Positions 6,571-8,372 of a stretch of DNA of 8,372 nt are shown here, piece after piece. Every line of letters begins with the position of its first letter. Position 1 is the first letter of the stretch. Under the pieces are notes generated by a model, which saw only the letters and a program-made list of their open reading frames with translations, searched no databases and was not told the origin of the DNA. The translations under genes were made by a program, and so were the position numbers. The stretch is from CAZCJA01 sp964499015 (GTDB lineage Bacteria; Elusimicrobiota; Elusimicrobia; F11). Location: positions 1 to 8,372 of the forward strand of contig CAZCJA010000089.1 in the NCBI GenBank assembly GCA_964499015.1, written 5' to 3'.

Positions 6571-7020
6571 TTATTTTTCGACAAATGCCGTCAGCCGGTC
6601 CAGGCTTTCGTTCCAGCCTTGCGACTGACCTTCTAAATACGAATCACCCACCGGCGTGGTTTTAACAACAACCGCTTTTAGCGTCAATTTGGTTTTCTTT
6701 TTGTCCGCGATAAGCGTGGCCGATGTTTTTACCTCCAGAAGGGGTGTTCCCTGATCGTCCAGCGGCGCGCTGAGGAACGAGAGAAATTCGGGGGGAAGAA
6801 CTTCAAGAAACCGGCCGTTCATCGGATAAACAGCGCCTTCCGGGTCCTTCATATCTATATGGATTTTACCGCCCGCTTTCGCGTCCCAATCGCAACGGGG
6901 GCTGGTGAAGCCGTTCGGGCCCCACCACGCGGCCACCTGCTTCGAGTCCGTCCAAGCTTTCCAAACGCTTTCCCGCGGCGCGTTCAGTGTGCGCGTGATG
7001 ATTAAGTCGTGCGGATTCAT
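6571..7020 (-). CDS. AHSA1/SRPBCC-domain protein (START-like, activator of Hsp90 ATPase homologue family)
   Basis: From ATG 7020 this is a 149-residue helix-grip (SRPBCC) protein of the AHSA1 type. It opens with HDLIITRTLNAPRESVWKAWTD and WWGPNGFTSP, continues with GGKIHIDMKDPEG and the C-terminal GWNESLDRLTAFVEK helix that closes the ligand cavity. Bacterial members are thought to bind hydrophobic ligands; they are not proven Hsp90 activators. The start is ambiguous. An in-frame ATG at 7080 has a good GGAGG 6 nt upstream and would add 20 residues, including two cysteines. That extension is absent from the usual family N-terminus, has a much lower GC third-position content than the body, and contains a perfect inverted repeat. 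Start 7020 has no Shine-Dalgarno sequence. I prefer 7020 on family length, with about 60:40 certainty. It is the first gene of the operon running into DUF1428 and the MFS exporter. Confidence 0.85.
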   Translation of the reverse strand: MNPHDLIITRTLNAPRESVWKAWTDSKQVAAWWGPNGFTSPRCDWDAKAGGKIHIDMKDPEGAVYPMNGRFLEVLPPEFLSFLSAPLDDQGTPLLEVKTSATLIADKKKTKLTLKAVVVKTTPVGDSYLEGQSQGWNESLDRLTAFVEK

Positions 7021-7043
7021 GGGAATTATTTTAGAATAAGGGC

Positions 7044-7063
7044 ACGCACAACGAACTGTGCGT
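7044..7063. repeat. Perfect 7-bp inverted repeat, possible operator upstream of the AHSA1 gene
   Basis: ACGCACA (7044-7050) and TGTGCGT (7057-7063) are exact reverse complements separated by 6 nt. The site is 24 nt upstream of ATG 7020. On the minus strand a TAAAAT (7033-7028) resembles a -10 box, so the repeat would overlap a -35 region. This is typical geometry for a repressor site, but the -35 match is poor and the assignment is speculative. If translation starts at ATG 7080, the repeat is inside coding sequence instead. Confidence 0.4.
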
Positions 7064-7086
7064 TTCGTTTTCAGGACCATGTGAGT

Positions 7087-7091
7087 CCTCC
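7087..7091 (-). promoter_or_regulatory. GGAGG Shine-Dalgarno-like site for the alternative AHSA1 start at 7080
   Basis: GGAGG on the minus strand is 6 nt upstream of an in-frame ATG at 7080. It is the strongest argument for a 169-residue AHSA1 product. The site sits in the 64-nt space (7081-7144) shared with the divergent P-II operon. Confidence 0.4.
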
Positions 7092-7134
7092 GTGCCAATG
7101 GTGGCCCGGGGGGCTTTTTATTTTCAGGCAACTA

Positions 7135-7140
7135 TGGAGG
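7135..7140 (+). promoter_or_regulatory. Ribosome-binding site TGGAGG for the nifI2-like gene
   Basis: TGGAGG lies 4 nt before ATG 7145 and supports that start over the internal ATG at 7157. No convincing promoter is readable upstream; a TATTTT at 7119-7124 has no matching -35 hexamer. Confidence 0.75.
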
Positions 7141-7144
7141 ATTT

Positions 7145-7504
7145 ATGTCGAACGAGATGAAAGAAATTATCGCGGTGATACGGCCGGAACGCTGGAAACA
7201 AACCCGGGCCGCCATTTTTGACGCGGGCGGCGGGGGGGTGACACAGCAGCGCGCGCTGGGCCGCGGACAGCAATCGGGGCTGACATATTTATCGATGCTC
7301 AGCGTGGACGGTCCACAGACCGTGGGTTACCTTCCCAAACGCGTGGTGAGCTGCGTTGCGTCGTCCCAGCACGTGGACGCCATTGTCAGCGGCATCATCA
7401 AAGCCAATCAAAGCGGCAACAAAGGCGACGGAAAAATATTTGTGTGCCCGATTGAAACCGTGGTGCGCATACGCACAGCGGAAAGCGGGCCGGAGGCATT
7501 ATGA
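7145..7504 (+). CDS. nifI2: P-II family signalling protein, NifI2-like
   Basis: This 119-residue P-II protein is closer to NifI2 than to GlnB/GlnK. It has MKEIIAVIRPERW (5-17), LGRGQQSGL in place of the GlnB-type T-loop start, YLPKRVVSCV (62-71), the ATP-binding B-loop GNKGDGKIFVCP (91-102), and the C-terminal VVRIRTAESGPEAL. In methanogens and anaerobic diazotrophs, NifI1 and NifI2 form a complex that inhibits nitrogenase when ammonium is present and is relieved by 2-oxoglutarate. The GlnB uridylylation tyrosine of the T-loop (RGAEY context) is absent, as in NifI proteins. Odd features are a Gly run (DAGGGGVTQQ, residues 26-35, encoded partly by seven consecutive G) where relatives usually have a GFP/GF-type segment, and the lack of any nif structural gene beside it. 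The 4-nt ATGA overlap with the NifI1-like gene indicates obligate co-expression. Subtype is from recalled motifs. Confidence 0.85.
   Translation: MSNEMKEIIAVIRPERWKQTRAAIFDAGGGGVTQQRALGRGQQSGLTYLSMLSVDGPQTVGYLPKRVVSCVASSQHVDAIVSGIIKANQSGNKGDGKIFVCPIETVVRIRTAESGPEAL
7492..7496 (+). promoter_or_regulatory. Ribosome-binding site GGAGG for the nifI1-like gene
   Basis: GGAGG lies within the last codons of the nifI2-like gene, 4 nt before ATG 7501. It confirms the 4-nt ATGA overlap as the genuine start. Confidence 0.8.
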
Positions 7505-7839
7505 AAATGATTCGAGCGATTATCAGGCTGGAAAAAGAAGAGGCGGTGGTGGAGGCGTTGGGCAAGGCCGGTTTTGCGGCCATGACCAAGTCCGATGTCA
7601 CCGGCCGCGGCCGCCAGCGCGGTATTCAGGTGGGCGATGCGTTATACGCGGAACTGGCGAAGCACCAACTGCTTTTGGTCGTCGATGACAATAAAGTCGA
7701 TGAAGCGGTAAAAGTGATCATCGAGGCGAGTCAAACGGGGCACTTTGGCGACGGGAAGATTTTTGTGTCCCCTGTGGATCAGGTTTACACGATCCGCACA
7801 GGCCGCCGCGAAGAAACGCTTAAACCCGTAGAAAGCTGA
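7501..7839 (+). CDS. nifI1: P-II family signalling protein, NifI1-like
   Basis: This 112-residue P-II protein shows the NifI1 pattern closely: MKMIRAIIR at the N-terminus, AGFAAMTKSDVTGRGRQRGIQVG (23-45), a short T-loop leading to LLLVVDD (57-63), the B-loop TGHFGDGKIFVSPVDQVYTIRTG (79-101) and a charged tail. The B-loop and C-loop residues that bind ATP and support 2-oxoglutarate sensing appear intact. Small departures are Leu10 where family members mostly have Pro (IRP), and Ala26 where GFP is usual. Canonically nifI1 precedes nifI2, between nifH and nifD; here it is second, and the next gene, 2 nt away, is on the opposite strand. It presumably forms a hetero-oligomer with the upstream NifI2-like protein. 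The target could be a nitrogenase encoded elsewhere or a different nitrogen-metabolism enzyme; the sequence does not decide. Confidence 0.88.
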   Translation: MKMIRAIIRLEKEEAVVEALGKAGFAAMTKSDVTGRGRQRGIQVGDALYAELAKHQLLLVVDDNKVDEAVKVIIEASQTGHFGDGKIFVSPVDQVYTIRTGRREETLKPVES

Positions 7840-7841
7840 CT

Positions 7842-8372
7842 TTATTTATTAAAGGCGAGCGCCATTTCCTGAAGAAGTTCGTTGGGCACGTCGCCGATGA
7901 GAGTGACGTGCCCGTCATCAACAGGCTGGGAAACCACGTGATTGATGGACATTGTTGGGCGCTGAATCTCTGTGTTGACCGGCTGGAAGGTTTGGAAAAC
8001 CGAAATGGTCGCTAATCCGTCGGAATAGCGCATTTGCGTGACGATGTTGTCGCCCACCTGCATTGCGCTTGCGCCCACCAATTGAAATCCGTTCGGCAGT
8101 GTAGCGGGGGCGGGCTTGCGCTGTGCGGTGTGCACGCGAGCGCACATGCCCGGTTTGTCCGCTTGGGCCGGCTGTTGGGCGAAGAGGGAATCTGAAAAAT
8201 GAGCGGGCGCTTCAAAACGCACGAAGCGCGACATGACCGTTTCGTTTTTATTGGGGCGGAATTTTTTGTTTTCGAGAATGATGCCGGTCTGCTGGTCGAT
8301 AAGCATGCGGCGGTGGCACTTGCCCGGAATCTTCGGCGTCAATTCGAGCTGCCAAACGGGCCGGCCGATCAC
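7842..8372 (-). CDS. RseB/MucB-like sigma-factor regulatory protein, C-terminal part (5' end outside window)
   Basis: The last 176 residues of a protein reading leftward from beyond the right edge are present. The first codon, GTG at 8372, is internal rather than a start. The fragment resembles the second half of RseB/MucB. It opens with a lipoprotein-carrier-like strand (GRPVWQLELTPK, then MLIDQQTGIILENKKF), has a variable linker (about residues 58-90), and ends in a C-terminal domain with LPNGFQLVGAS, QMRYSDGLATISVFQ and a short helix LLQEMALAFNK. RseB proteins are periplasmic, bind the anti-sigma factor RseA and sense lipid or lipoprotein stress. By analogy, anti-sigma and ECF sigma genes may lie further right. 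Two PGMCARVHTAQRKP residues of note are a lone Cys in the linker and the basic cluster, whose meaning is unclear. The stop is 2 nt from the nifI1-like stop on the other strand. A LolA/outer-membrane lipoprotein-sorting relative is the main alternative. Confidence 0.75.
   Translation of the reverse strand: MIGRPVWQLELTPKIPGKCHRRMLIDQQTGIILENKKFRPNKNETVMSRFVRFEAPAHFSDSLFAQQPAQADKPGMCARVHTAQRKPAPATLPNGFQLVGASAMQVGDNIVTQMRYSDGLATISVFQTFQPVNTEIQRPTMSINHVVSQPVDDGHVTLIGDVPNELLQEMALAFNK

Noticed and set aside
7081..7097. TGGCAC on the minus strand (7097-7092), resembling a sigma-54 -24 element beside a nitrogen-regulatory gene pair.
   Set aside because: It points toward the AHSA1 gene rather than the P-II pair, and no TTGC-like -12 element follows at the required spacing.
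7104..7119. GCCC-GGG-GGGC followed by five T, resembling a small intrinsic terminator.
   Set aside because: The stem is only 4 bp with a 3-nt loop, and it lies in a divergent intergenic space upstream of the nifI2-like gene, with no transcript to terminate on that strand.

Overview
The window reads as a gene-dense stretch of chromosome from a Gram-negative, probably anaerobic or facultative bacterium. Base composition is moderate and slightly GC-rich by eye. Intergenic gaps are very short and several genes overlap by 1-4 nt. The main clues to lifestyle are a methylmalonyl-CoA/propionyl-CoA gene set linked to a CoA-transferase, and a pair of P-II proteins of the NifI type, which are known from diazotrophic archaea and anaerobic bacteria. 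A fragment of an RseB/MucB-like periplasmic protein points to a Gram-negative envelope. I cannot assign a phylum from the sequence alone.

Region 1 (1-4666, + strand) is one apparent operon. In order it encodes the C-terminal part of methylmalonyl-CoA epimerase, a biotin-dependent carboxyltransferase subunit (MmdA/PccB/transcarboxylase 12S family), a 72-residue accessory protein with one short hydrophobic segment, a 125-residue biotin carrier protein with the EAMKM biotinylation site, a monofunctional biotin-protein ligase that could load it, and an acetyl-CoA hydrolase/CoA-transferase family protein. Together they fit the succinate-propionate (methylmalonyl-CoA) route: the epimerase interconverts methylmalonyl-CoA epimers, the biotin enzyme interconverts methylmalonyl-CoA and propionyl-CoA, and the CoA-transferase could exchange CoA between propionyl-CoA and succinate or acetate. 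The partner that would decide the enzyme type is not in the window: biotin carboxylase for a carboxylase, a membrane beta subunit for a Na+ pump, or a 5S subunit for a transcarboxylase.

Region 2 (4688-7020, - strand) is a second operon, read right to left: an AHSA1/SRPBCC-domain protein, a DUF1428 protein and a 14-helix DHA2-type MFS drug exporter. It converges on region 1 with only 21 nt between stop codons. A perfect 7-bp inverted repeat (7044-7063) lies just upstream of the likely AHSA1 start and may be an operator.

Region 3 (7145-7839, + strand) is a two-gene unit encoding NifI2-like and NifI1-like P-II signalling proteins, overlapping by 4 nt. The order is the reverse of the canonical nifI1-nifI2, and no nifH/D/K lies beside it. 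This is the most unusual element of the window.

Region 4 (7842-8372, - strand) is the C-terminal part of an RseB/MucB-like protein that enters from beyond the right edge and ends 2 nt from the nifI1 stop. No RNA gene, insertion sequence, CRISPR array or strong terminator was found, and no gene-free stretch exceeds about 125 nt.
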